A stretch of DNA of 64,000 bases, from contig NC_073307.1 in NCBI RefSeq assembly GCF_027595985.1, positions 121,437,678 to 121,501,677 on the forward strand, given 5' to 3'. Positions within the stretch are counted from its first letter, which is position 1; every line of letters starts with the position of its first letter. The DNA is from Sorex araneus. Its lineage: Eukaryota > Chordata > Mammalia > Eulipotyphla > Soricidae. This document shows positions 1-11,741 of the stretch, piece after piece. The notes beneath the pieces were generated by a model. That model made no database searches, had not been told where the DNA came from, and worked only from the letters and a program-made list of their open reading frames with translations. The position numbers were made by a program, and so were the translations under genes.

Positions 1-2907
1 CCTAGATATATTCTCAGTAGTGGCATTGCTGGGTGAAATAAGAGCTCAATTTCTAGTTTTTTTTTGAGAAAAGTCTATATTGTTTTCCAAAAGGTCTGAA
101 CCAGTCGGCATTCCCTCAGCAGTGAAGGAGAGTCTCCTTTTAGCCGGAATCACACTAACACTGGTTGGTTGCCTTTGTTCTTTCGGATGTGTGCCATTCT
201 CTGTAGTGTGAGATGATATTACATTGTTGATTTGATCTGCATCTCCCTGATGAGTGATGAAGAGCATTTTTTCATGTGCCTTTTGGCCATTCGGATTTCT
301 TTTTTAAGAATGTTTCTGTACATTTTATCGCCCCATTTTATGATGGGGTTGGAGGTTTTTTTCTTGTAGATTTAAATGCCTTGTATATCCCTGATTTTAA
401 CCCCTTATCAGAAGGGTATTGTGTGAATATCCTTTCCCATTCTGTAGAGTGTCTTTGTATTCTGGTCATTGTTTCCTTTGGGGTCTAGAAGCTTCTTAGT
501 TTAAGATAGACCCATTTGTTTATCTCTGTTTCCACTTGCTTGGCCAGTGGCATGGCATCTTTGAAGACACCTTTAGCTTCAATGTCATAGAGGATTTTGC
601 CCACCTTGTCTTCAATGTACGTTATGGATCTGGTTTGATTTTGAGGCTTTTAATCCACTTTGATCTGACTTTTGAGCATGATGTTAGGTAGAGGTCTGAG
701 CCCATTTTTTTTGCATGTAACTGTCCAATTTTACCAACACCATTTGTAAAAGAAAATTCCATTTCTCCATTTTACAGTTTTTGCTCCCTTATCAAAGATT
801 ACATGAATATATATTTGAGAGTTTGTGTAGTAAGTATATTCAACCCTGTTCCATTGGTCTGTGGCTCTGCCTTTGTTCCAATACCATGATTTTAAATTAT
901 TACCACTTTGTAATATAATTTGAGTTTGGGGAATGTGATGCCTCCCATCTTCTTTTTCCTAAGAATTTTCTTCAGCTACTTGTGGGGTTTGTTGTTCTAT
1001 ATGAATTTCAGGAGTGTTTGATTCATTTCTTTGAAGAATTCATGGGTGATCCTATAGGGACAGCATTGAATATATATAATGCTTTGGGGAGTATTGCCAT
1101 TTTGACACTGTTAATTCTCCCATTCAATGAGCAGGGGATATGCTTCCATTTCCTCTTGTCCTCTTTTATTTCATGAAGTAGTGTTTTCTAGTTTTCTTTG
1201 TACAGGTCCTTGATCTCCTTAGTTAAGCTGATTTCGAAGTATTTGATTTTCTGTGGCATGATTTTCAATGGGATTGCTTTTTTCATGTCACTTTCTTCTC
1301 TCTCATTACTTGCGTTTAGGAAAGCCATGGATTTGGGGGTATTGATTTTATAGCCTGCGACTTTTCTGTACAAGTCTATTGTTTCTAGGACCTTCTTGGT
1401 AGAGAATTTAGGGTTTGCTAATTATGGTATCATATCATCTGCAAATATTGAAAGCTTGATTTCTTCCTTTCTTTTCTGGATGCCCTTAATATCTTTTTCT
1501 TGCCTAACTGCTATTGCAAGTATTTCCAATATTATATTAAACAGAATTGGTGAGAGTGGGCATCTTTATCTTGTCCCTGATATTAGAGGGAAGGCTCTTA
1601 GTTTTTCCCATTGAGGATAGTGGTTGCCATAAGCCTCTGGTAAATGACTTTGACTATATTGAGGAAAATTCCTTTAAAACCCATTTTAGTGAGAGTTTTC
1701 ATCAAGAATTGGTGCTGGATCTTCTCAAATGCTTTTGCTGCATTTATTGATATGATCATATGGTTTTTATCTTTCCTTTGTTGACATGGTGAATTATGTT
1801 GATTGATTTCCAATGATAAACCATCCTTGCATCCCTTGAATCCCACTTGGTAGTGGTGCATGATCTTTTTAATGAGTTGTTGGATTCTATTTGCTAATAT
1901 TTTGTTAAGGATCTTCGCATCTGTGTTCATCAGCCTGTAATTTTCTTTTTTGGTTTGGTTTTAGTATTAGGGAGATATGTGCCTCATAGAAACTCTTTGG
2001 AAGAATTTCTGTTTCTTCAATTTCCTGGAAAAGCTTGAGAAGAACTGACTATATGTTCTCTTTAAATGTTGAAAGAATTCCTTAGTGAATCAATCTGGAT
2101 CTGGGGTTTGGTTTTTTGGAAGACTTTTAATTACAGTTTCAATTTCCTTGATAGTAATAGGTCTATTCAGGTATTCCAAAACTTCTTGTTCAGCTTTGGG
2201 AGATTATAGGAATCCAGGAATTTATTCATTTATTCTAGATTCTCTTCTTTCATAGCATACAGACTTTCAAAGTATTTTCTGATGATCTTTTGAATTTCTT
2301 TGGTTTCTGTTGTGATGTCCCCTTTTCATTTCTGATTTGGTTTATTAGGGTTCTCTCTGTTTCTTTCTTTGTGAGTCTTGCTAGTGATTTATCAATCTTG
2401 TTTATTTTCTTAAAGAACCGGCTCTTGGTTTCATTGATCTTTCAGATTGTTTGGGTTTCCATGTCATTCATTTCTGCTCTAAGTTTTACTATTTCTTTCC
2501 CTCTTCCTGATTTGGGCTCTTTTTGTAGGTCTTTTTCTAAGATGTTGAGCTTTGAAACCATATAAGCTCTTTCTCCTTCTGTGAAAAATGTTTGTAGAGC
2601 TATAAATTTTCCCTGTAACATGGCTTTAGCTGTGTCCCACAATTCTGGTTGCTCAGGTCTTCATTCTCATTTGTTTCCAGGTAACTTTTGATTTCTTCCT
2701 TGATTTCCACCCTAACCCACTCATTGTTCAGCATTGAGTTGTTCAATTTCCAGGTGTTTGATTTGGTTCTAGCGTCTGTGAATGATTAATTTCTATCTTC
2801 AGTGCATCCTGAAAAGATTGTTGATACAATTTCTATCTTCCTAATTCTATTGAGATTCTATGTTTTGTGTCCCAGCACATGGTCTATCTTGGAAAATGTT
2901 CCATGTG
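1..2907 (-). mobile_element. L1 retrotransposon, ORF2 C-terminal part (3' side of a split element)
   Basis: Minus-strand LINE-1 ORF2 remains. Positions 1930-1598 translate to 110 residues of the reverse transcriptase palm with [12 protein letters not shown] and a degenerate core around [17 protein letters not shown]. The 3' part of ORF2 continues to the left edge of the window. Many stops and frameshifts show it is dead. The element is split at 2907 by a solo LTR and resumes at 4393. Its 3' UTR and poly(A) lie outside the window. Confidence 0.9.
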
Positions 2908-4386
2908 TGTTGGATATCAACCCTAAGTGTTTTAGGCTTCAGGGGTGAATTGCTCCTTTCCTCCTCCCAGAGAAGCTTACTATGCCCTTGTTAACATCCC
3001 TAAATTGGTTATAATCTAACCAATCGGCCAGTGAGGTACTTATCTGGCTTGGGTAGGGTGGGGCATCTGGGTTTGACCCCCTCCCTCAGACGCCAGAGAT
3101 TGGAGGAGGCAGAGGATCTTGTTTCTGGGTCTCGTTGAACCTGGTTTTTTGGGGCTTCACTCATTTGTGAGGTTCGGCCCAAGTGTCAGGAAAGCGGCCT
3201 GGAGCGTGGCAGTGCCTGGGCAGTGGATGTAGTTCATGATAGTGGATGTAGGGTTCATCAGTCAATTGCCCCCTTTCTTCTTCCCTGGGAAGTTTAACAT
3301 GCCCTTGCTAGCATCCCTAACTTACTTAAAGTTTATTTTCAACTTTTCCTTGTATTGTACCTCTCATTGTCACAGTTCCACAAGTCAGTCTTGATTACTT
3401 GTAACCAAAACTTTCTGGTAATTCTGAACTTGTATTTGTACTGCTTTATATTTAAAGTGTTGTATGTTTGTACCTGCTTTTCTATTTCCCCTATAGCCTT
3501 TTTATATTTTAGTATAGAGCAATGTTCTTTGGTTAAACACAGACCATTAATGCTATGCTCCTAATATTTGGGAGCTGATTGACCCTGAAATATATCTACT
3601 CCTGGGCATAGTCATAACTACTTGACTCAGGCTTCAGTTTCTGTAGTTTCTAACACTCCAAATGGGAGGTCCCGCCGTGGGACTGGGATGGACCTATGGT
3701 GAGTGGCAAAACTACCCGGCATTGAAATGGGACATTCTAGAAAGCATAAATGCATGGTCTTGATGCAAACTGTTACAACCTAAGAGACTATATCCCCATG
3801 AGGAAGGACACACTGAACTGTCCTGAGGACTTAGTCTGGGGTTTACGGTAAAAGCCTTTCTTGCTCTCAGAGCCCAGAGTAATAAGTGTTAAAAGCCTTG
3901 CTTGCTCTCAGAGCCCAGAGTAATAAGTGTTAAAAGCCTTGCTTGCTCTCAGCCCAGAGAACTTAGTGTTGGGATCTTTGTCTCTTACTGTATTTATTCA
4001 AACAACAACAAGTATTGATAATTAATACAACTAGAAGGAAAGATAAAAGCAATGAAGTTGTCCCTGGGAGACAGAGTGTCTTCTTGAGTTGATCTCCCCA
4101 AGATAATTTCCTCAGCCAAATGTTTACCTATGTAAATGACCAATCACACTTGTCCTTACCTAAACCCCCCTTCAGATGTTCTATAAGCATGCTGGCAGCT
4201 CTGCATTAAATCGGCCATTTTCACCATCAGACTGTGGCCCCCAGCTTTCCCATCTCACAGTTCCTCTGTGTCTCTGTTGGGGAGCCCTGGACAGGTGGGG
4301 AGGCGGGGAGGTGGCTCAGGGCCGCTGAAAGCACACACGTGTCCAGCAGCAGCAGCAGCCACTGAGGATTACTTTGTGAATTTACA
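2908..4386 (+). mobile_element. Solo LTR, family W, inserted in L1
   Basis: The segment begins TGTTGG and ends TTTACA. It is flanked by CATGTG (2902-2907) and CATATG (4387-4392), a 6-bp target duplication with one mismatch. Removing it restores the L1 reading across the site. It holds a diverged internal duplication (about 2937-3005 versus 3251-3325) and three 41-bp repeats. An ATTAAA near 4205 may be its polyadenylation signal. A 6-bp duplication fits class II (betaretrovirus-like) ERVs, but the family is not named here. A fragment of the same LTR lies in inverse orientation at 8700-9443, and parts resemble family Y LTRs near 22.9 kb. Confidence 0.75.
3851..3972 (+). repeat. 41-bp tandem repeat, three copies, inside LTR W
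   Basis: The unit beginning AAAAGCCTTGCTTGCTCTCA recurs at about 3851, 3892 and 3933. The third copy lacks two bases in the AGAGCCC part. Only related single sequence is seen in the inverse fragment near 8740-8800. Tandem arrays in U3 often carry enhancer elements; that role here is inference. Confidence 0.85.
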
Positions 4387-4392
4387 CATATG

Positions 4393-6420
4393 CACTGGAA
4401 AAGAAAGCGTAGTATTCTTTTTTTTTTGGGCGGGGGGATTTAAATCCCTATATAGATCTATTAGCCCTCTCTCTTCTATTTCTTCCTTCATAGCCAGGGT
4501 TTCCTTGCTGAATTTTGGCCTTGTTGATCTATCCAGAGGTAATAAGGAGGTGTTGAAGTCTACAACTACTATTGTGTTTCTACCAATGTCCTCCTTAAAA
4601 TTTGTTAGCAGTTGTTTTAATTAGTTAGCTGGTCCCTCATTAGGTGCATATCTGTTTAGGAGTGTGGTTTCTTCCTGCTGTGCATACCCCTTGATTATTA
4701 AAAAATGGCTTCCACTGTCCCTTATAATCTTAGTCAATCTTAAATCTATGTTGTCAGATACTAGTACAGCCACTATGGGTTTTATGAGGAAGTGGTTTGC
4801 TTGAAGGATTGTTTTCCATCCTTTGACTTTGAGTCTGTGTTTGCTCTGACTGTTCAGATGTGTTTCTTGTAGGCAGCAGAATGTCGGGTTCAGTTTCTGA
4901 TTCCATTTTGCCACTCTGTCTCTTAATTGGTGCATTCAGACCACTGATCTTGAGAGAGATTATTGTCATTTGGTTTTGTGCCATCTTTTTGTAGAGGTTT
5001 GTTCTGTTTGTAGGGATTTTTCATGTCTTAAAGTAGCCCCTTTAGTCCTTTTAAGTTTGGTTTTTGAGTTTTTGAAGTTCCTGAGCTGCTATTTATCCAT
5101 GAAATAGTGTATTGTTCCTTCGACTTTGAATGAGTTTAGCTGGATAAAACATCTCGTTGAGGCGTTAATTTCATTGAGTTATTTCACTATATCCCACCAC
5201 TGTCTTTGGGCTTGGAAGGTTTCCTCTTATAAGTCTGCTGTAAATCAAAGTGGTGCTCCTTTAAATGTGATTTCTTTCATTGACCTTGCTGCTCACAATA
5301 TTTTGTCTCTATCCGCGGCATCCGTCATTCTGATTATGAGATGTCTTGGAGTCTTTTTACTAGAGTCTATTTTAGCTGGCACCCTTCAGGCACTTGGATC
5401 TGGATGCCTGCATTCTCTAGCTATGAGAACTTCTCAGCAATAATATCTTTAACTGTGGCTCTTTCACTGGGGTTGCCTCCCTGTACTTCTGGTACTCTGA
5501 TGATTCTTATGTTGTTCCTTTTGGATTCATCCCCTAGTTCTCTGATTCACCCTAGAAATATTTTGCAGTCTTTTCCCATTGTTTGTTGTTGCCTGTTAGC
5601 TTTCTGCAACTCATCTTCAAATTCACTGATTCTGTCTTCGGCTGTAGCCATTCTACTGTTTAGGGCACTCACTGAGTTTTTTATTTTATCTACTGAATCC
5701 TTTTTTAGTGACATTTATATTTTTAACTTTCTTATTTATACTCTCATTTCTTCATGTATTTTCTGGCTACAAGTTCCACTGTTTCTTTCATGTTCTCCTT
5801 TAATTTACTGGATGACTGTTCCACCGTTTCTTTGAATTCATTCAATATCTTCAACATTTCCTCTCTGTATTCTTTATCAAGGAGATCGTATATGTGGATA
5901 ACCCCTGTTGAGGCGTCTGAATTCTTCTCTTCATCCTCTCCTCGTTGATGATTTGTGCCATTTCTTCATTTTGTAGTGTATGAAGTAGTGTAGTATGGAG
6001 GTGGGACCTTTCAGTTCAATATCAGTATTCCACTCTCATTGTGAGAAAGGATTCTGGATGAGCTCAGTCAGTGGTAGTCCCCCTTTTTGCTTTTAGAATA
6101 CCACCTTCCTCTTTCGTGGTCCTTTCTGACTTATGTGAGGCCTCTAGTGAAGCTTCAAACGTTGTGTTCTTTTATATTGGGCTTGTACAGCTTCTTGTGA
6201 TCACTGGAATTTTGGTGAAGTTGGAATCAGCTAGTGGAATATTGGCTTATTGTGTTTGAGATAGCCAGAATGTTCTCCACAGAATTAGGAAATGGAGATT
6301 GAGATGTGATTCCAGAGTTCTGGAAAAAGAAAAATACCTTCAGCCCAAGAGGACATGCCCCTTGCTGCGGAGACCACGCCCCCTTCCACGGAGGCCATAC
6401 CTACCTCCTAGTAGGTCCTG
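4393..6420 (-). mobile_element. L1 retrotransposon, 5' UTR, ORF1 and ORF2 N-terminus
   Basis: Upstream half of the minus-strand L1 split by the LTR. ORF2 starts at 4984 with MAQNQMTIISLKISGLNAPI, the start of the L1 endonuclease domain, and runs to about 4621 with frame breaks. ORF1 occupies about 5950-5040. A helical coiled-coil stretch rich in Glu and Lys precedes an RRM-like part near 5530-5300, broken by several stops. 5960-6420 would be 5' UTR; it is GC-richer and contains GGGGGCGTGGTCTCC-type boxes on the minus strand. A related 5' UTR piece lies at 20698-20945. Confidence 0.85.
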
Positions 6421-6559
6421 AGTGATGCTGGGAGGAGTTCAGGGCCAGGTGGTGGGCTGTGGTACATGTGCGGGAGTGGAGCTCTGGCCGATCATACACC
6501 TGAGAGAGCAAATCAGCAGCACTGAAGTGGCAGCCCTTAGGGCAGGAACAAGAATACAA

Positions 6560-7095
6560 ATGATTCCTCTCATAATATGCTTTTTTTATATCCCACAGGT
6601 AAATACAATCATTCTATGTCTGTCTCTCAGCTTTTAACTCATTTCATTCAGCATGATACTCTCCATGTCTATCCATTTACAATAAATCATGTATAACCCT
6701 GTAACTGCATCTGATGGAGATTCATTTTTTTTTTAAAAAAAAACACCTTTTTATTAGTGAATCACCGTGAGGTACAATTAAAAACTTATGAACTTTCATG
6801 TTTGCATTTCAGTTATACAGTGACATTTTACATCCCTCCACCTGTGCTCATTCTTCTTTAACAATGTTCCCAGTATCCCTCCCACCATACCCACCCCATC
6901 CCTGACCACTCCACCCTGCCTCTGCTGCAGGGCATTCCCTTTTGTTCTCTCTCCTTTGGGGTGTTGTAGTTTGCACTAGAGGTATTGAGTGGCCATTATG
7001 TTCCCTCTATAGTCTACTTTCGGCATGCATCTTTCAATCCAAATGAGTCCTCTGAACATCCTCTACTTGGTGTTCCCTTCTCTATCTCAGCTGCC
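6560..7095 (-). mobile_element. L1 3' end fragments (minus)
   Basis: 6560-6690 matches the end of L1 ORF2 in reverse (the counterpart of 8160-8240). 6728-7095 is an L1 3' UTR in reverse, starting from a T/A-rich tail at 6727-6750 and running through GTGAATCACCGTGAGG into the CCCACCCCATCC stretch. At least two pieces appear joined. A younger L1 is inserted at 7096. Confidence 0.8.
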
Positions 7096-7106
7096 TTTTT
7101 TAAAAG

Positions 7107-8504
7107 AAATTATTTATTTTTAATTAATAAGTCACCATGAGGGTACAGTTACAGATTTACATATTTTCGTGCATGTGTTTCACTCATACAATGTTTGAGA
7201 GCCCATTCCTCCACTGGTGTCCATTCTCCACCACACAAGCAAAAGAATGGGCTTAGACCTCAACCTGGCACAAAATCAGATCAAAATGGATTAAAGACCT
7301 CAACATCAGACCACAATCCATAAGGCACATCGAAATCAAGGTTGGCAAAACCCTCCATGATATTGAAGCTAAAGGTATCTTCAAAGATTATATGCCACTG
7401 ACCAACCAAGTGGAAACAGAGATAAACAAATAGGACTATATTAAGCTAAGAAGCTCCTGCACCGCAAAAGATACAGTGACCACAATACAAAGACAATATA
7501 CAGAATGGGAAAGGATATTCACCCAATACCCATCCAGTAAAGGGTTGATATCAGGGGTATATAAAGCACTGGTTGAACTCTACAAGAAGAAAACATCCAA
7601 CCCCATCAGAAAATGGGGGGGGGGGGCGAAGAAATGAACAGAAACTTTTCCAAGGACGAGGTATGAATGGCCAAAAGGCACATGAAAAAATGCTCTGCAT
7701 CACTAATCATCAGGGAGATGCAAATCAAAACAACCATGAGATAGCACCTCACACCACAGAGAATGGCACACATCCAAAAGAACAAAAGCAGCCACTGTTG
7801 GAGAGGATGTGGGGAGAAAGGGACCCTTCTACACTGCTGGTGGGAATGCCGACTGGTTCAGCCCCTTTGGAAAACAATATAGATGCTTCTCAAAAAATTA
7901 GAAATTGAGCTTCCATTTGATCCAGCAATACCACTTCTGGAAATATATCCCAGAGAAACAAAATAGTATAGCCGAAATGACTTCTGCACTTATATGCTCA
8001 TCGCGGCACTGTTTACAATAGCCAGAATCTGGAAAAAACCCGAGTGCCTGAGAACAGATGACTGGTTGAAGAAACTTTGGTACATCTATACAATGTAATA
8101 CTATGCAGCTGTTAGAAGAGATGAAGTCATGAACTTTGCATATAAGTGGATCAACATGGAAAGTATCATGCTTAGTGAAATGAGCCAGAAAGAGAGGGAC
8201 AGACATAGAAAGATTGCACTCATCTGTGGAATATAAAATAACAGATTAGGAGACTAACACCCAAGAATAATAGTGTACCCAGGAGGTTGGCTCCATAGCT
8301 TGGAAGCTTGCCTCACATGCTGTGGGAAAGGCAGCCCAGATAGAAAACAGATCTGTAAAATGTGATTGGAGATCCCGCGCGGGAAGAGAGATGTGTGCTG
8401 AAAGTAGACTAGAGACTGAATATGATGGCCACTCAATACCCCTATTGCAAACCAAAATACCCAAAAAGAGAGATAGAGAACAAATTGGATACTGGGAGAT
8501 TCAA
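7107..8504 (-). mobile_element. L1 insertion with 5' inversion (twin-primed)
   Basis: From the left: T/A-rich tail, then the last ~130 nt of the L1 3' UTR in reverse (to 7233). The strand then switches to sense L1 from ORF2 C-terminus through most of the 3' UTR (7234-8500). The two pieces meet in L1 coordinates: the sense piece stops at ...GATACTGGGAGA and the reverse piece starts just downstream, at the GGTGGAGAATGG-like box. This is the structure expected from twin priming. Likely target duplications are TTTTTTAAAAG at 7096-7106 and TTTTTTTAAAAAAG near 8505-8518. The host sequence is an older L1. Confidence 0.75.
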
Positions 8505-8518
8505 TTTTTTTAAAAAAG

Positions 8519-8699
8519 GAATAGAAATCATTTCAGGGTCCAAATGATTCCCTGACAGTTCACATGATTGCTGCAGTACACTGTGAGCCTGATGGTCAGA
8601 TAAAGCCTGATCTGCTCTTTGTTCTGAGATCTAGTGCCAGAGAAAACCCATCAAGAAGTAAAAACTAAAACAACTGAACATCCAGCACTGATGGCATCC
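8519..8699. other. Unassigned spacer
   Basis: A short stretch between the inverted L1 and the LTR fragment. No coding or repeat signal was recognised. Confidence 0.4.
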
Positions 8700-9443
8700 A
8701 GGGGCTCACAGAGCATGCATTTAGTTCTCTGGTTTGAGAGCAAGCAGGGCTTTTAGCACTTAGTTACTTGGGCTGAGAGCAAGCAAGGCTTTTACTGTAA
8801 ATCCCAGACTAAGTCTTCACACCACTTCAGCTTGTCCTTTCCCCATGGGGGTCCTGTCTCTTAAGTCATAGCAGCTTGCATCAAGATCGCTCATTTATGC
8901 TTTCTAGAATGTCCCATCTCGATGTCAGGGTAGCTTTGCCACTCCCTTGTGGGGTGTCAGGAGCTACAGCAACTGAGGCCTAAGTCAAGAAATTATGACC
9001 AAGTAATTATGTCCAGAAATATATATAGTTTAGTCAAATATTAGGAGCATAGCATTGATGGTCTTTCTGTGTTTAACCAAAGAACATTGCTGTGTAGTTC
9101 AATATAAAAAGGCTATAGGAGTAATGGAAAAGCAATACTTTAAATACAAAGCGACCCAAAGGTCATACAGCCTGTCATGGTAGTTGACAAATAAAAGACA
9201 AAGTTTTTATTTGCATACAAAGCATTGCAAATAAAAAGTTCAGAATTACCAGAAAGTTTTGGCTTATCAGTAATCAAGACTAACTTGGGGAACTGCTACA
9301 ATGAGAGGTAAAATATAAAGGAAAGGTTAAAGATAGACCTTAGTTAAATTAGGAGGATTAGCAAGACATGGTAAGTTTCTCTGGGAGGAGGTATGGGGGC
9401 AATTCACTGATGAAGCCTGAAACACTTAGAGTTAATATTCAAC
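8700..9443 (-). mobile_element. LTR family W fragment, inverted
   Basis: The reverse complement matches 2908-3960 with many differences: the Ctaatatttgggagctgattg-like box, the GTCCCACGG/GGTCCCGCC box and the AAGCCTTGCTTGCTCTCAG repeat are shared in order. The part equivalent to LTR W 3970-4386 is missing, so it is truncated at its 3' end. Its 5' edge is near 9443. Confidence 0.7.
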
Positions 9444-10112
9444 CTAGTATCTGGGGATGTAGGTAAAGATGGAACAGAAAGAGCTTATGATCCTCTCCCG
9501 AGGCATGTGGAAGTAGAGAAAGACGGGTCAGAATACCTGATGCTGTAGTTTCCTGCATAAGCCTAGGTCTCCTTAGTTCTGAAGCTGTAACATTTTCTAC
9601 TGTGTCATGGATCCACTGTTACAGTGGTAGTGACAATTTCAAAGAGATAGTAAAATAATTGTCAGGGATTTTTTGTTTCTTTGTTTATTGAATGAAAAGC
9701 TAAAGATTCTATGTAGGGAAAAAAATTCTTAGAGAAGAACTGCCATGACAGGCTGTGTGACCTTTGGGTGGCATAGGCTTCTTCCAAGAACAAGGAACTC
9801 GGTCATTTCTGATAAACAAGGGTGTAGGGTTTCAGAACTGTTAAAGCCAAAAAACCAGATGATCTCAAAGATTAGTTCCCCAGAATGAGGTTAGTTCTCT
9901 GGAATGTGCCAGGAGGTGGGATGGATGATGTGGACCAAAAAAATATGTACTTTATAGACAGTAGATGGTGAATGAGGCGTGGTGTTATGCCTGTAAGAAT
10001 AGTGTGTCTGACTTACTGGTGTGTGTTGAGAGATGCCATGTGTATCTGTTGGAGTGCAGGTATAGTGTGTATTCTTGTTTTCTGTCTTGTCTGTCCCTTT
10101 GTCTTGATCACT
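9444..10112 (+). other. Probable 5' leader of decayed class I ERV
   Basis: No gene is seen. From about 10000 the plus strand is rich in TGTGTCTG/TTGTCTGTC, resembling the U-rich leaders before gammaretroviral gag, and it is followed directly by the gag start at 10113. No intact LTR or primer site was found. A 20-bp inverted pair, AGGTCATACAGCCTGTCATG near 9162 and its near complement near 9742, flanks the older part. Confidence 0.4.
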
Positions 10113-11735
10113 ATGAGCCAGAGTCAGGTGACCCCAAAGTCCATCCTTCTGAATCATTTTTCTGAAGTGCGCACCAAGGCCAGTAATTATGGCATGAAAC
10201 TAAAAAAAAAAGGTAAATTTGACACCTGACACCCTTTGGTACCATTTTGACACTCTGTGGAGTGGTCTGGCATCCCTAGGGCACCTTTTCTCTGAAGATG
10301 ATCGAAAGGGTCTGGGATTTTATTAACAGGCTGGCCTAAATGACCACCTGGACCAATATCCTTATATTTTAGTGTGGCAGGCTCTGGTAGAAAATCCTCT
10401 GTCTTGTTTGATGCAGTTGATTCATGAAAAACCAGAGGAATCCCTAAAAGTTTTAGCCATAACCAGGGCTGGTCCACAGCCTCTGCAGCCGCCTGCCATA
10501 GTTTCAGCCACCCTGGTCCTCATAAGATGCCTGTCTTGCAGGAAGGTTTGGATTTCTATTCGTCCCTGATAGACTTAGGGACGAGGGAAATCCCCCCACC
10601 CTATGCAGCTGCCCTGCCCCGTCAGCCCTAGGTGACAGAACCCCCAGAGCCTCTCCACTCCACGGCCTCGCCATCAGAGTTCCCTGCCCTTAATAATGGC
10701 AGGGACTTAGACCACTCTGGCATCAGGAAGAGACCCTCTCTTCCCTAGAGGGGCTCCAAAACTCCCAGTTTGGGTGTTTGTGGCATGGGGCCCAATGAGG
10801 AGTGTATGTACCAGTATTGGCCCTTCTAGATTAGTGACCTATAAAACTGGAAGGCACAAAATCCTCCCTTCTCAAGGATACCAAGTACCTCACTGACTTG
10901 ATCAGGCCCATCCTGCAACTAATAACCCCACCTGGGACAACTGTCAGCAGCTCCTTAACACTTCATTCACCACTGAAGAGTGGGAGCAGAATTCCTCCAG
11001 GGCCAGGAAGAAAGTTCCTGGAGACGACGGGCAACCAACAAATTTACTGGAAACTTGATTGATCAATGGTATCCCCTGGACCAGAGAACTGGGACTTTGA
11101 GGATGTGGGAGGTAGGGAGCTTCTCCAAGTTTACCGCCAGACTCTTATGGCAGGTCTCTGTGGCAGAGAGGGTTGTCAATACCCATGAGACTCTGGAAGA
11201 AAGGGAAGACCAACTTAGGAAGGAAAACGGGGAAATGCAGGACAGGATCAGGAAAGAAGGCAGAGAGCACAAAAGGCAGGAGAATAGGTGGCAGCAGAAG
11301 GAAATGGTTAGGATTTAACTAGTGGGAGTCCATGGGGCTGGCCAGGGTCCTAGGTTAGTCAGCTCTGGGTGACCTCAGGAACCAGGGTCTCGCCCCCAGC
11401 TGGAGAGGAGCAATGCACCTATTGTATGGATTTTTAGCATTGAAAATGGAATGCCCAAAATGTCAGGGACAGTGAGGGCAGGAAGCAGACCCAGATGTGA
11501 GACTTGGGTTCTGCTGGCTGGAGGGGATAGTAACCAGGGCGCATGGGGCTCAGACCCCCTCCCCGAGTCTTGGGTAACTATATATGTGGAGCAAAAGCCA
11601 GTGGGGATGATGCTAGACATGGGATCCAACACTGTCTTAAATAAACACTCTGAGCCAATGTCTTGAAGGATCAGTTTGGTCCAAGGGATGACCGGTCCAA
11701 GACATATCAATGGACCTATAAGCATCAGATAGACC
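10113..11735 (+). pseudogene. Decayed class I ERV gag-pro (gammaretrovirus-like)
   Basis: Scattered frames in order give a gammaretroviral Gag-Pro relic. The start at 10113 reads MSQSQVTPKSILLNHFSEVR, a matrix-type N-terminus in which the usual second Gly is Ser. A PPPY late-domain motif is at 10593-10604. Capsid-like reading follows at 10840-11050. 11100-11317 gives a Glu/Arg/Lys-rich capsid end (THETLEEREDQLRKENGEMQ). A protease-like piece near 11570-11670 reads VGMMLDMGSNTVL, with DMG where the catalytic DTG should be. Frameshifts and stops are many. It stops abruptly at about 11740, where MRGPR sequence begins. No pol or env follows. Confidence 0.8.
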
Positions 11736-11741
11736 TGGCAG

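Noticed and set aside
10187-10477. 96-residue minus-strand frame over gag
   Set aside because: Overlaps the plus-strand gag relic and has no recognisable features.
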